Part shown: positions 7,516-17,399 of the stretch, piece after piece
Layout: the number at the start of each line of letters is the position of its first letter
Position numbering within the stretch: position 1 is the stretch's first letter
Assembly: GCA_030263275.1 (NCBI GenBank)
Contig: SZOR01000026.1
Span: 1 to 40,744, forward strand
Origin: DSNY01 sp016861185
GTDB lineage: Bacteria; Pseudomonadota; Gammaproteobacteria; Burkholderiales; Burkholderiaceae_F
Length of the DNA: 40,744 nucleotides
Reading direction: 5' to 3'
Program-made: the position numbers and the translations under genes
Notes under the pieces: generated by a model
The model's database searches: none
The model's input: only the letters and a program-made list of their open reading frames with translations
Told to the model about the DNA's origin: nothing

Positions 7516-9537
7516 TCAGGCCATGTGCTTCGCCAGGAATCGCTCGATTCGGCTGTAGAGATCGGACGCGTTTTTCTCGCGCAAGATGCCGTGCGCCTCG
7601 TCGGGGTAGACCACCCACTCGACGTCCCGCATGCCCGCGCGGTCGAGAGCGGCGCGCATACGATGCGCGTGTTCGATCGGGACGCGCACGTCGTTGTAGC
7701 CGTGGGCGATCAAGACAGGGCGCCGGATGCGATCGGCCAGTCGCGCGGGAGAGGCGGCATCCAGCTTGTCGCGCTCCTTCGCGGGGTCGCCGACGTGTTG
7801 CGCGAACCAGATCTGAAACTCCTTCGACTCGACTGACATGTCGGACCACGTTGCGGTGCCCATCAGCGCAAGATCAGTCACGCCGACGATGTTGATGCCG
7901 CAGCGATACAGGTCCGGGTCCTTGGCCAGCCCCATCATCGTCGCGTAGCCGCCATAGCTGCCTCCCATGATGGCGACGCGGCTCTTGTCGGCAATGCCCT
8001 GGGCGACGAGGTGATTGACGCCGTCGGTCAGATCGTCTTGCATGGCCAATCCCCATTGCCGACGGCCGAGTCGATGATGGTTCCATCCGTAGCCGAGACT
8101 TCCCCGGTAGTCGACCTGAAGAACGGCGTAGCCGCGAGAAGCGAGGAACTGCGCCTCGCGGTCCCAACCCCAGAACTCTCCGCGGACGAAGGGTCCACCG
8201 TGGACGATCAGGACCAGCGGAAGCTGCTTGTCACGCCCCGGTGGCAACGTCAGATACGCGGGGATCTCGATGCCGTCCCGCGCCTTGTAGCGAATCGGCG
8301 TCTTCTGAGCCATCTGCTGGACGTCGATCCAGGGACGGCGCGCTACGAGTTCCTGCAGCGAGCGCTTCTCGGCGTCGAGCAGGTACCAGCGGCCGGGGTC
8401 GCGGTCGGAGTAGCTGTAGACCAGAATCGACGCGCTGTCGGTCGAGCGGGTGAGGCGGTTCGTGCGTTGCGGAAGCGCGCCGTTCACCATGGCATGGAGG
8501 CGTGACCACTCCTCGTCGAACCAGAAGAACTCTTCGCGCTCGGCATACTGGCGGGCACCGACCAGCTTCTTCTTTTTCGAGTCGAAGATCAGGTTGAAGT
8601 TGCGGTTGCTCAACAGATCGGTCAGATCACCGCCCAGCGGCCGGTTGCCGTACCCGAAGTCGTAGTCCTTGTGAGCGATCTGACGTTCGCCGAGCCGATT
8701 CGCCTTCAGATCGTAGGTATAGATGGCCGCCTTGTCGCTGCCCGCGCGGCTCGCCACGTAGAGCGTGTCGTCCGGACCGAAAGCGAGCGGATCGAAACCT
8801 TCGTTGCTCAACCCGTCGAATTCGGCGAGCTTGATCCACGGACCCTCCGCGCTCGCGCGGTAGTGAATCGCCGTTCGGGTTGTGCCCTCGATGCCGGCAA
8901 TGGCGAGGCGGGGCTGCCGCTTGCTGTCGAGCAGCCATCCATAGACGAATCCCGGGTTGTCGAACGTGACCAAGGTCTTGCGACCCGTGTAGGTGTCCAT
9001 CCGGTACACGTCGAACGACTCCACGGTCCGGTCCGTCGCCATCACGAGGATGTCGCTGCTGTCCGGGAGCGCGGACAGCAACAAGGTCGGTCGATACACG
9101 AACTTCGCCGAGCCCGGTGATGCGACCGACGCCGCGACCAGCTCGCGCGCCTCTTTGCCGTCTCGATTGATGGCGAACAGGCCGGACGGTCGCTGTTCAC
9201 CGAGACCGGATTGCAGGTCGATCAGGTCGAAGACGAGCCGCTCGTTGTTGATCCAGCGCACGGTGCGGACGTCGCGTTCGCGCAGCGAGGTGATCACCGC
9301 GACGCTGCCCGCCTTCAGATCCAGCACCGCGACGTTTCTCCGTCCGTTGACAGGTGCCAGCGCTGCAATGAACTGTCCGTCCGGGGACAGCGCAAGCCCC
9401 GCATAGCGATCGTGGCGGAAGAAGTCGTCGACGGAGGTCGTCGCCGGTGGCTTGGCTTGCGCGAATGTCAGCGGCGGCTGCATGGTGAGGCCACCCGCCA
9501 CGGCAAGAGATCGAGCCAGAAAACTCCGTCGTCGCAC
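7516..9537 (-). CDS. S9 family prolyl-oligopeptidase-type serine peptidase, Tat signal
   Basis: Secreted serine peptidase or acyl-peptide hydrolase of 673 residues. A twin-arginine signal (RRRSFLARSLAVAGG) starts the protein. A beta-propeller-like region (about 40-400) follows, then the alpha/beta-hydrolase domain. The catalytic triad is visible: Ser527 in GGSYGG, Asp616 in GYNDVRVP and His649 in DEAHGI. The start chosen is the GTG at 9537, because AGAGGA lies 7-8 bases upstream of it. The GTG three codons earlier abuts that site and is too close. Peptidases of this family cut short peptides. Its position between a peptide-type importer and two TonB-dependent receptors suggests a periplasmic role in peptide use, which is inference. 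Base use looks less GC-biased than in the housekeeping genes. Confidence 0.92.
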   Translation of the reverse strand: MRRRSFLARSLAVAGGLTMQPPLTFAQAKPPATTSVDDFFRHDRYAGLALSPDGQFIAALAPVNGRRNVAVLDLKAGSVAVITSLRERDVRTVRWINNERLVFDLIDLQSGLGEQRPSGLFAINRDGKEARELVAASVASPGSAKFVYRPTLLLSALPDSSDILVMATDRTVESFDVYRMDTYTGRKTLVTFDNPGFVYGWLLDSKRQPRLAIAGIEGTTRTAIHYRASAEGPWIKLAEFDGLSNEGFDPLAFGPDDTLYVASRAGSDKAAIYTYDLKANRLGERQIAHKDYDFGYGNRPLGGDLTDLLSNRNFNLIFDSKKKKLVGARQYAEREEFFWFDEEWSRLHAMVNGALPQRTNRLTRSTDSASILVYSYSDRDPGRWYLLDAEKRSLQELVARRPWIDVQQMAQKTPIRYKARDGIEIPAYLTLPPGRDKQLPLVLIVHGGPFVRGEFWGWDREAQFLASRGYAVLQVDYRGSLGYGWNHHRLGRRQWGLAMQDDLTDGVNHLVAQGIADKSRVAIMGGSYGGYATMMGLAKDPDLYRCGINIVGVTDLALMGTATWSDMSVESKEFQIWFAQHVGDPAKERDKLDAASPARLADRIRRPVLIAHGYNDVRVPIEHAHRMRAALDRAGMRDVEWVVYPDEAHGILREKNASDLYSRIERFLAKHMA

Positions 9538-9943
9538 CAGGACCACTCCTCTTGTCGATGCCTGCGAAATGGAATGAACCGCTATTGCTGCGTGAATGCG
9601 CGCGCATTATTGCAGAGCTGTCGCAGGCGTTCGACGCGCAGCGATGAGCCCAGGGCCGCGGAGAAGACTGCGCACATGTACGCGTGAACTCGCGTTTGCA
9701 GCGTCTATGCGCAGTGCCGCAAAGGCCAGCCACCACCGGTGACTCAACCGGCTGTACGAAAAGCGCAACAAGTAATTCCCGTTGGTCATCCATTTGTTGT
9801 CAATGCGTAACCCGACCATAACAATCTGCCCCGTTCGTCCAGACCGACTACCCAACCGGGAGCTTGCCGAAGCGCGGTCGAGTTGCATCGAGGGTGGGGG
9901 CTGGCGGCGAAGTTCGGTCTTGTTCATCTTTCGGGGGAGTTTT
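9538..9943. other. Divergent intergenic region, S9 peptidase / TonB receptor
   Basis: This 406-bp gap must hold promoters for both flanking genes. The best candidate on the + strand is TTGTCA at 9797-9802 with a weak CATAAC/TAACAA region near 9817-9824, but spacing and match are poor. A purine-rich ribosome binding site (GGGGGAG, 9933-9939) precedes the receptor start. No cobalamin riboswitch or clear Fur-type box was seen. Open frames across it have no recognisable protein. Confidence 0.5.
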
Positions 9944-12595
9944 ATGCGATTTCGTATGAAGCCGCTAACGCGCGGACTGGCCGCCGCATTCGGCGGGCTG
10001 GCGGTCGCGAGCGCCGGGATCCTGCCCGCGCATGCTCAGCAGCAGCTCGAGCGGGTCGAGGTCACGGGCTCGAACATCAAGCGGGTCGACGCCGAGACGC
10101 CGCAGCCGCTGATCATCCTGAACCGCGAGGACATCGAGCGGTCCGGCAAGACGACGCTGAACGAACTGCTGCAGAACCTGCCGGTGGTCAGCAACGGCAC
10201 GTTCAGCGAATCGACCAACGCCGGCAACTCGTTTGCGCCGGGTACGGCGGCGGTGTCGCTGCGCGGCCTGGGTGTGAACACGGTGCTGGTGCTGCTGAAC
10301 GGGCGCCGCGTCGCGGGCTACGGGTTCGCGCAGAACATCAACGAGGCTTTCGTCGACCTGAACTCGATCCCGATTACGGCGATCGAGCGCATCGACATCC
10401 TCAAGGACGGCGCTTCGGCCATCTACGGGTCCGACGCGATCGCGGGCGTGATCAACGTGATCCTGCGCAAGGACTTTCGTGGCGTGGAGGTCACCGGCTC
10501 CGGCGGCACCACGCGCGAAGGGGGCGGGACCGAGTACCGGGCGTCGCTGGCCGCGGGCTTCGGCAACCTCGCCTCGGACCGGTTCAACATCATGGGTACG
10601 CTGGACTACTTCAAGCGCGAGGAGATCGGCGGGGGCGACCGCGAATACTCGAAGACGGCCAATCAGGAGCCGCGCGGCGGTTTTGATCTGCGTTCGCCGA
10701 CCGGCAACCCGGGAACGTGGTTCGGCGCAGCGGTGCCCGGTACTTTCCAGCCGTTTGCCAACTGCCCGCCGGATCGGATCACCAGCGGCATTCTCGGCGT
10801 ACCGGTGTGCGCGTACGACTTCGCGACCGACAACTGGCTGCTGCCCAAGACCGAGCGGATCGGCGTGTTCGCGCGCGGTGTGATGGATTTCACGCAGAAT
10901 CTATCCGGCTTCGTCGAACTGGGTTACAACCAAAACGTCACCAATCAGTCGGCGGCGCCGACGCCCGGGACGTTCCCGGTCCCGGCAGCGAACCCGAGCA
11001 ATCCGTTCGGGGCGAACGTCTCGGCAATCTTCCGCCTGACGGAGGTCGGCAAGCGGCTGAACGAAATCGACAGCGAGACGACGCGCGCGCTGGTCGGCCT
11101 GCGCGGGCTCGCGGCCGGCATCGACTGGGAGAGCGCGGTCAACTGGTCGAAGAACGACGTGGTCAACACAGGCACCAACTACGTCGACCAGCGGCTCGCC
11201 AACGCGGCGATGTCCGGTACGGTTCCCGGTTTCGCCGGGCAGTACTGGAATCTGACCGGCACGAACAGTCCTGCGCTCGTCAACGCTTTGCGGGTCACGC
11301 CGGTGCGCACGGGGGAGAGCGAGCTGAAGAGCATCGACTTGAAAGGCTCGCGTGAGCTCTTCCAGATGTCCGGCGGTCCGGCAGCGGTGGCGGCGGGTAT
11401 CGAGTATCGCGAGGAGTCGGTTTCCGATACGCCGGATCCGCTCAGCCGGCTGGGCGTCATCGTCGGATCGGGCGGAACTTCGACCGCCGGCGAGCGCGAT
11501 CTGAAGGTCGGCTACGTGGAGTTCTCGCTGCCCTTCGCCAAGGGTTGGGAGTCCCAGTTCGCGGTGCGTTACGACGACTACTCCGACTTCGGCAGCGCAA
11601 CGACCGGCAAGATCTCGCTGGGCTTCCGGCCGACGACCAATGTGCTGATCCGCGCCGGGTGGTCGACCGGTTTCCGCGCGCCGTCGCTGGTGGAGTTGTA
11701 CCTGGGCGAGTCGATCGCGTTCCCGCAAGTGCAAGATGTGACTCGCTGCAATGCGTACAGGGCCGCGTTCGGCAACGCCGACCCGCGCACGGTGGGCGTA
11801 TGCGGTACGCCACAGGTTCGCACGCGATTCACCGGCAATCCCGCGCTGGATGCCGAGGACTCGGACAGCTACTCGCTGGGCATCGTGTTCGAGCCGGTGC
11901 GCGACTTCAGCGTGGCAGTCGACTACTTCAACATCAACCACACCAACCGGATCACGTCGCCGACAGCAGCCTTCCTGGTGGCTAACGAAGCGCTGTTCCC
12001 GGGAGCCGTGGTGCGCGCGCCGCAGAACGCCAACGACATCGCGGCCGGCGCGCCGGGCGCCTTGTTCGGCACGGCGGCGACGAATCCCAACATCCCAGGG
12101 ATCAACCGCTCGTTCTTCAACGCGACGCGGCAGAAGACCTGGGGCGTGGACCTCGACCTGCGCTACAACTGGACGATCGCGAACATCGGCCGGTTCCGCG
12201 CGGTGTCGGCGTTCACGTATCTGGGCTCGTTCAAGCAGCAGGTCAACCCGGGCCAGCAGGAACAGGAGTTCGTCGATACCTATCAGTATCCGCGTCTGCG
12301 CAACGTGACGTCGCTGAACTGGGTCACCGGGCCGTGGGACACGACGGTTGCCGTGAACTACATCGGCTCCTACGAGCAGTTCAACCAGGTGACCTTCGAG
12401 CGCGTGAAGCCGTGGACCACGGTGGACGCCCAGGTCCAGTACACGGGCTTCAGGAACTGGCGCTTCACCGTCGGGGCGACCAACCTGTTCGATCGGGATC
12501 CGCCCTTCTCCGATCTCGACTGGTTCGGTTACGACGCCGACACGCACAGCCCGAGAGGCGCTTTCTACTACGTGCGCGCCACCTACCGCTTCTAG
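9944..12595 (+). CDS. TonB-dependent outer-membrane receptor 1
   Basis: Outer-membrane gated beta-barrel of 883 residues. It has a signal peptide (MRFRMKPLTRG..., cleavage likely after AHA near residue 31). The plug domain opens with LERVEVTGSNIKR, the type found in large TonB receptors of the Oar/peptide/carbohydrate group, and contains VSLRGLGVNTVLVLLNGRR and DILKDGASAIYGSDAIAGVINVILRK. The barrel ends with the expected aromatic terminus YVRATYRF. The ATG at 9944 is chosen because GGGGGAG lies five bases upstream and a signal peptide follows; in-frame starts further upstream encode no signal. A strong terminator follows the gene. It is a paralogue of the next gene. The ligand is unknown; there are no linked siderophore genes, and peptide use is suggested only by neighbours. 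Confidence 0.93.
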   Translation: MRFRMKPLTRGLAAAFGGLAVASAGILPAHAQQQLERVEVTGSNIKRVDAETPQPLIILNREDIERSGKTTLNELLQNLPVVSNGTFSESTNAGNSFAPGTAAVSLRGLGVNTVLVLLNGRRVAGYGFAQNINEAFVDLNSIPITAIERIDILKDGASAIYGSDAIAGVINVILRKDFRGVEVTGSGGTTREGGGTEYRASLAAGFGNLASDRFNIMGTLDYFKREEIGGGDREYSKTANQEPRGGFDLRSPTGNPGTWFGAAVPGTFQPFANCPPDRITSGILGVPVCAYDFATDNWLLPKTERIGVFARGVMDFTQNLSGFVELGYNQNVTNQSAAPTPGTFPVPAANPSNPFGANVSAIFRLTEVGKRLNEIDSETTRALVGLRGLAAGIDWESAVNWSKNDVVNTGTNYVDQRLANAAMSGTVPGFAGQYWNLTGTNSPALVNALRVTPVRTGESELKSIDLKGSRELFQMSGGPAAVAAGIEYREESVSDTPDPLSRLGVIVGSGGTSTAGERDLKVGYVEFSLPFAKGWESQFAVRYDDYSDFGSATTGKISLGFRPTTNVLIRAGWSTGFRAPSLVELYLGESIAFPQVQDVTRCNAYRAAFGNADPRTVGVCGTPQVRTRFTGNPALDAEDSDSYSLGIVFEPVRDFSVAVDYFNINHTNRITSPTAAFLVANEALFPGAVVRAPQNANDIAAGAPGALFGTAATNPNIPGINRSFFNATRQKTWGVDLDLRYNWTIANIGRFRAVSAFTYLGSFKQQVNPGQQEQEFVDTYQYPRLRNVTSLNWVTGPWDTTVAVNYIGSYEQFNQVTFERVKPWTTVDAQVQYTGFRNWRFTVGATNLFDRDPPFSDLDWFGYDADTHSPRGAFYYVRATYRF

Positions 12596-12616
12596 GCAGG
12601 CATCTGGAGCAGCGAT

Positions 12617-12646
12617 AACCGCGGGCGATCGCCCGCGGTTTTTTTT
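12617..12646 (+). terminator. Rho-independent terminator after receptor 1
   Basis: A perfect 24-base palindrome (12617-12640, arm AACCGCGGGCGA) is followed directly by a run of eight Ts (12639-12646). It lies 22 bp after the receptor 1 stop, so receptor 2 probably has its own promoter. Confidence 0.93.
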
Positions 12647-12887
12647 GGGGGGGCCCGTCCACTCGCTCCGTGCATTCACTCTTCACCCGCCGTGACAACG
12701 GGTGGCGTTGAAGGGATGGCCCTCAACCATGAGTGTTGGTTGGAAGCGACACGGCGTAGTCCCTAATTGACGATTGAAGCGGAAACGTACCCCGGCGGCT
12801 GCGAGATTGCTTAGGCTTGCCCTGTTCGCTGCTTCAGGCGCCGGGACGGCACAACGCGGGCGGCGAACCAACATTGGAGGACACGTC

Positions 12888-15695
12888 ATGTTGAAACGAA
12901 CGCGAATCAGCATCGCCATGAGCGTTGCATTCGGAGCGAGCATCGCCAGCTATCTGCCGGTCGCGATGGCGCAGCAACCGCAGGCACTGGAGCGTGTCGA
13001 GATCACGGGTTCGAGCATCAAACGTATTGAGGCCGAGACTGGGCTCCCGGTTCAGATCATCACGCGAGAAGACATCCAAAAGACGGGGGCCGCGAACGTT
13101 GAGCAACTAATGCAGTCGATCTCGGCCAACTCAAGTTCGGGTTCGCTCGTTGCCGCGTCGTCGTCCGGCGCAACGACGTTGGGCCTCTCGGCGGTGTCTT
13201 TGCGCGGATTGTCCAGTCAACGAACCCTTGTTCTCGTCAACGGTCGTCGCGTGTCGCCTTACGGGTATGGGTTTACGAACGACAGCGTATCGGTCGATGT
13301 CAACAGTATTCCGATCGCAGCGATAGATCGGGTCGAGATACTGAAGGATGGCGCCTCGGCAGTGTATGGGTCGGACGCGATCGCAGGCGTGGTCAACTTC
13401 ATCTTGCGCCGGGACTTTCAGGGACTTGAAGCATCCGCGGAATATGGTGCTGCTCGGCACGAATCCGGTGCAATCGGTCGGGCCAGCCTCGCGTACGGTT
13501 TCGGCGATCTCGCCAAGGACCGCTTCAACGTTTTGGCAGTTCTCAGCTTTGCCAAGGAGAAGGCCCTTTTCGGGCGCGACCGGAAGTTTGCATCGTCGGG
13601 CATCAATTTTGATACGTTGAACGACACGACGTCCGGCAATACGTTTCCGGCGAACTTCGTCGCCGCGGATGGCTCTTTTGGCACGCGCAATCCATCCTTT
13701 CCCACGTGCCCGGGGCCCTATGCAACACGAAGTCCACTATTTGATCTGATTGGGTCTCAAGGCTGCCGCTTCGACCCTTCGCCGCTGGTCTCGTTGATTC
13801 CCGATGCCGAGAGGGTTGGCGTATTCACAAGCGCCAAGTTCGAGGTCTCACCCAGACTTCAATTGTTCGGTGAAGCGTCGTTCTCCAGGAACGAGCAAAA
13901 CGTCAGGATCCAGCCGACGCCGATCTCCGATCAGTTCACGATCCCGTTGAATAACCCGCTGGCCAACCAATTTCCCTACAACGCGTTTGTCGGCGGCGAG
14001 CAGCTGCCGCCCGGCCAGACGAGCCCGATTCCGTATTCGACCATCCTGCTTACGACGGCAAACCCGAACTATCCCACCGCGTTCGTTCAATCTCTCACCG
14101 GTGGTGCTACCCCTGATCTGCTCGTACGTTGGCGAGCTGCAGCACTTGGGGATCGCGACACGACCGATACGTCCGAGGCGACTCGACTCGTGTTTGGCGC
14201 GCGCGGCTTGCTGGGCAAGTGGGACTACGAGACTGCCCTGCTGTACAGCGCAAGCGACGTGACTCAGACGGTCAACGATGGCTTCGCCTATTATTCAAGG
14301 ATCCTTCCCGTACTGAACAACCCGGCCGTCGGTGTTAACTTCTTCGGCCCCAACTCCCCGGCGGCTCAGGCGGCCATTGAGGCTACCGAGTTCAGAGGCG
14401 ATGCGCTCAAGACCAAGACAAGCCTGATAAGCCTAGGCGGAAAGGCGTCGAGCGACATTGCCGAGATGGCGAGTGGACGACTGGCCGCGGCCGTCGGCGG
14501 CGAGTTGCGTCGCGAGAATTACGAACTCGACCCGTCGGTTGCTCTGCAACAGGGTGACCTCACAGGTTACGGCGGCAACTTTGCCCCGGTGGACCGTTCT
14601 CGCAACGTGGGAGCGCTGTTCGCGGAGGTGGCCGTGCCTGTGTTGCGTACGCTCGAGCTGAACGGCGCAGTTCGGTTCGACCACTACGAAGCAGTCGGTT
14701 CGTCGACCAATCCCAAGGTTGGTTTACGCTGGCAGCCACTGCGGGAGGTGCTCGTGCGCGCTTCGGCCGGAAAGGGCTTTCGGGCCCCCAGCCTGCTGGA
14801 TCTCCATGCGCCGCGAACCACTGGTGTTTCTCCTCCCGGTCTGAACGACCCGCTTCGCTGCCCAACGACCGGCTCGTCACTCGACTGTGCGACGCAATTC
14901 CCCGTTACGTTCGGCGGGAATCCAGGCCTGAAACCCGAGAAGTCCAGGAACCTCACCGCGGGTATCGTTCTCGAGCCCACGACGAATGTCTCGCTCGCGC
15001 TCGACTACTTCAATATCGACTTGGAGGACACGATTTCGCAGGGCATTCCGGCAGCGACAATCTTGTCCGATCTTGGTCGGTACGGGTCTTTGGTCCGTCG
15101 CGGCCCCCCGCAAGGTGCGTTGCCTGGACCCATTGTCGACATTGATCAGACGAACCTCACGCTCGGCGAGACGAAGCTGGCGGGCGTGGATGTCGATCTA
15201 AGGATGGCGAGCCCTGCCACGGCCTATGGCCGCTTCTCCTTCGGACTCAACGGCACCTACCTGTCTAAATACGACACACAGAACCCCGATGGCTCGTTCT
15301 CGTCCGCGCTTGACACGGCGAACAACAGCACAGGCGGTGTCATTGTTCGTTGGCGTCACTACGCAACGGTCGGATGGACTGGGGGCAATCTGTCCGTGAC
15401 ACTCGCGCAATCGTTCCAGAAGAAGTACAACGATCTGCCCGGAACGTTCGAGGATCCAAGCGACCCGGCATTCGTTCCGCGCAAGGTTGGAAGCTACGAG
15501 ATTTACCACCTGCACATCGTCTACACAGGCATCAAGAACACGACCATCGGATTCGGCGTGAAGAACCTGTTCGACAAGGATCCGCCTTACACGAATGCAG
15601 GCGGTCAGACGTCATTCCAGGCCGGATACGATCCGACGTATGTCGATCCGCGCGGCCGGTTCACGTACGCGCGCGTGACGTACAGGTTCCTTTAG
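12888..15695 (+). CDS. TonB-dependent outer-membrane receptor 2
   Basis: Second gated beta-barrel receptor, 935 residues, of the same family as its neighbour. A signal peptide (MLKRTRISIAMSVAFGASIAS..., cleavage near AMA-Q) is followed by a plug with LERVEITGSSIKR, VSLRGLSSQRTLVLVNGRR and EILKDGASAVYGSDAIAGVVNFILRR. The barrel ends YARVTYRFL, so the typical terminal Phe has one extra Leu. The ATG at 12888 has GGAGG at 12876-12880; an earlier in-frame ATG (12774) adds 38 residues without a signal peptide and is rejected. Codon choice looks more relaxed than in receptor 1, with more A/T at third positions, so the two may have different histories rather than being a recent tandem duplication. 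The ligand is unknown. Confidence 0.92.
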   Translation: MLKRTRISIAMSVAFGASIASYLPVAMAQQPQALERVEITGSSIKRIEAETGLPVQIITREDIQKTGAANVEQLMQSISANSSSGSLVAASSSGATTLGLSAVSLRGLSSQRTLVLVNGRRVSPYGYGFTNDSVSVDVNSIPIAAIDRVEILKDGASAVYGSDAIAGVVNFILRRDFQGLEASAEYGAARHESGAIGRASLAYGFGDLAKDRFNVLAVLSFAKEKALFGRDRKFASSGINFDTLNDTTSGNTFPANFVAADGSFGTRNPSFPTCPGPYATRSPLFDLIGSQGCRFDPSPLVSLIPDAERVGVFTSAKFEVSPRLQLFGEASFSRNEQNVRIQPTPISDQFTIPLNNPLANQFPYNAFVGGEQLPPGQTSPIPYSTILLTTANPNYPTAFVQSLTGGATPDLLVRWRAAALGDRDTTDTSEATRLVFGARGLLGKWDYETALLYSASDVTQTVNDGFAYYSRILPVLNNPAVGVNFFGPNSPAAQAAIEATEFRGDALKTKTSLISLGGKASSDIAEMASGRLAAAVGGELRRENYELDPSVALQQGDLTGYGGNFAPVDRSRNVGALFAEVAVPVLRTLELNGAVRFDHYEAVGSSTNPKVGLRWQPLREVLVRASAGKGFRAPSLLDLHAPRTTGVSPPGLNDPLRCPTTGSSLDCATQFPVTFGGNPGLKPEKSRNLTAGIVLEPTTNVSLALDYFNIDLEDTISQGIPAATILSDLGRYGSLVRRGPPQGALPGPIVDIDQTNLTLGETKLAGVDVDLRMASPATAYGRFSFGLNGTYLSKYDTQNPDGSFSSALDTANNSTGGVIVRWRHYATVGWTGGNLSVTLAQSFQKKYNDLPGTFEDPSDPAFVPRKVGSYEIYHLHIVYTGIKNTTIGFGVKNLFDKDPPYTNAGGQTSFQAGYDPTYVDPRGRFTYARVTYRFL

Positions 15696-15997
15696 AAGGG
15701 ATCAAGCAGCACACGGATGGCCCGCAGGCGTTCGGCTGCGGGCTCTTCGTTTGCGTGACTCCGAACAAGGGGGAGACGGAACCTGAACGGGTCTCGCGAC
15801 AAAGCGCTGTCCGAACGCGGCAGGGCGAGGCCGCACCCCTGGTCTGACGTAGGGCGCAAAGGCCGGTGTCATGGGCCGTGCATCAGTTGCATCTCGGCGT
15901 GGAATCCGCGGGAGTTCAATGCGCCAACGAAGCCGATGTCGACACATCCAAAGGGCGTCCGATACTGGCCCGCCTGACGCGCGCAGGCTGCTGCTCT
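15696..15997. other. Convergent intergenic region
   Basis: This 302-bp gap lies between the 3' ends of receptor 2 (+) and the TPR gene (-). It holds the hairpin at 15720-15743. On the minus strand a weak 5-bp stem (GCCTG...CAGGC) lies just after the TPR stop and has no T run. No gene is supported. Confidence 0.5.
15720..15750 (+). terminator. Probable terminator after receptor 2
   Basis: An 8-bp perfect stem GCCCGCAG (15720-15727) / CTGCGGGC (15736-15743) with an 8-base loop is followed by TCTTCGTTT. The T run is interrupted, so it may be a weak intrinsic terminator. It lies 25 bp past the stop codon. Confidence 0.55.
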
Positions 15998-17263
15998 TTA
16001 CGGCACCCTCATCCACAACCGCGCCAGATCCGCCGTCCCGTCGGTGCCGCTGACCGTCTTGAGCACCTGCGCGGCACGGCCCTTCTGGCCGGCGCGCAGC
16101 AGCGCAATGCCGAGGTGAAGATTGGCGTCGTGCGGGCGCTTGAGCCCGCCCTTGGCGATGCCCTGCTGCATCAGCGCAATGCCCTTGTCGTGCTGGCCGA
16201 GCGCGGTGTACGCGAGCCCAATGCGCACCAGCGTGTTGCCGTCTTTCTCGGCGGCTGCTTCGGCTTCGGCGTTCTTCAGCATCGCCGGCGCCTCGTTGGC
16301 GCGCTGGGTCGCGAGCGCGAGCAGCCGCTGGTGCCGCTCCGCTTCGGGACCCTTGCCCAGCGCACCGGAGGCGAAGCCCTCGTCGAGCACCTTCTTGGCC
16401 TCGGCTGCCTGACCTTCTTGCAGCGCAAGCTGCGCCATCTCGAAGTAGTCGTTCGCGCCGTTCATCGTCTTCGTCGCGAGCTTCAGGCGCAGCACGTCGA
16501 GCGTGAGCCGGCTGGAGAATCCGGGCTTCGATTCGATTCGCCGCAGCAGGTCGGCCCAGTACTCGCGCTTCGGGTAGTAGGCGACCAGCCGCTCGAGCGC
16601 CGCGATGTACGCGCTGCGGTCGCCGCCGTTGCGCGCGGCGACGTTGGCAAGAAGCTGAAGCTTGTCCTCGGGCGGGGTCTGCCCGGCGCGTTCGGCCGCC
16701 TGGATGTCGGCGAGCGCCTCGCGGCTCGCGGCAGCGTAGTCGCCGGCGAGGTAGTAGGACTGGATCATCAGCGTGCGCGTGGCCTGGTCGCCGGGATTGC
16801 TCTTGAGCGCGCGCGCGGCCCAGTTCGCGGCGTTGCCGTAGTCCTTGGCGCGGTAGTACAGCGCTGCTACGTTGGCGGCATAGCGGCTCTGCTCGGCTTC
16901 CGGCAAACGGCCCGAGGCGATCAGCGCCTGGAACGACTTGATCGCTTGTTCGTAGTCGCCGGCCTGCGAAGCGGCCGAGGCGCGCATCTGTTCGAGCACG
17001 AAGTTCTCGTAGGCCGTGCGGTTGGGCACGGCCTCGGCTTCGCGCAGCTTGGCGAGCGCCTCCTTGAATTTCTGCGCCTTGATCAGATCGCGCGCCGCCT
17101 GCAGCGGCTTGCCGATTTCGGCGCGGACCTGTTCGCCCTGCGCGTGCGCCGTCGCCCAGCTCAAACCGCCTCCGGCGTCGGTCTGCAGCCCGAAAGCGGC
17201 CGCGACCGCCATGGCCAGGGTCGACGCGCGCAGCGCCGCTCGAAGGGGGGTCTTCCGATGCAT
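15998..17263 (-). CDS. Periplasmic TPR-repeat protein of the TonB operon
   Basis: Protein of 421 residues with a signal peptide (MHRKTPLRAALRASTLAMAVAAAFG..., cleavage likely after AHA) and many helical tetratricopeptide-like repeats (for example ARDLIKAQKFKEALAKLREAE, YYRAKDYGNAANWAARALKSNP, LAYTALGQHDKGIALMQQGI). It probably acts in the periplasm as a protein-binding scaffold. The start chosen is ATG 17263, which has GGAGA seven bases upstream; a TTG two codons earlier is too close to that site. It is the last gene after tonB-exbB-exbD-exbD, 136 bp below the second exbD. TPR proteins are known as the last member of some TonB2-type clusters in Vibrio and Shewanella, where they support TonB function. 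A matching role here is inferred. Confidence 0.85.
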   Translation of the reverse strand: MHRKTPLRAALRASTLAMAVAAAFGLQTDAGGGLSWATAHAQGEQVRAEIGKPLQAARDLIKAQKFKEALAKLREAEAVPNRTAYENFVLEQMRASAASQAGDYEQAIKSFQALIASGRLPEAEQSRYAANVAALYYRAKDYGNAANWAARALKSNPGDQATRTLMIQSYYLAGDYAAASREALADIQAAERAGQTPPEDKLQLLANVAARNGGDRSAYIAALERLVAYYPKREYWADLLRRIESKPGFSSRLTLDVLRLKLATKTMNGANDYFEMAQLALQEGQAAEAKKVLDEGFASGALGKGPEAERHQRLLALATQRANEAPAMLKNAEAEAAAEKDGNTLVRIGLAYTALGQHDKGIALMQQGIAKGGLKRPHDANLHLGIALLRAGQKGRAAQVLKTVSGTDGTADLARLWMRVP

Positions 17264-17399
17264 AAGCAACTCTCCTTAGTGGCGAGTCGTAGCCAGCGAA
17301 CAGAGCAAGCGACCGGCGCCGGGGCGATTCGTTCCGACCCCAGAACGCTCTCACCGCGCCGCAGCGCGGTGCGAACCGAACGGGTGCGCCGCGCTGCGC

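Noticed and set aside
9782..9943. Upstream in-frame start for receptor 1
   Set aside because: It gives no signal peptide, while ATG 9944 has a good ribosome binding site and a signal peptide.
10901..12679. 592-codon minus-strand frame opposite receptor 1
   Set aside because: It is antisense to a complete TonB receptor and shows biased composition only.
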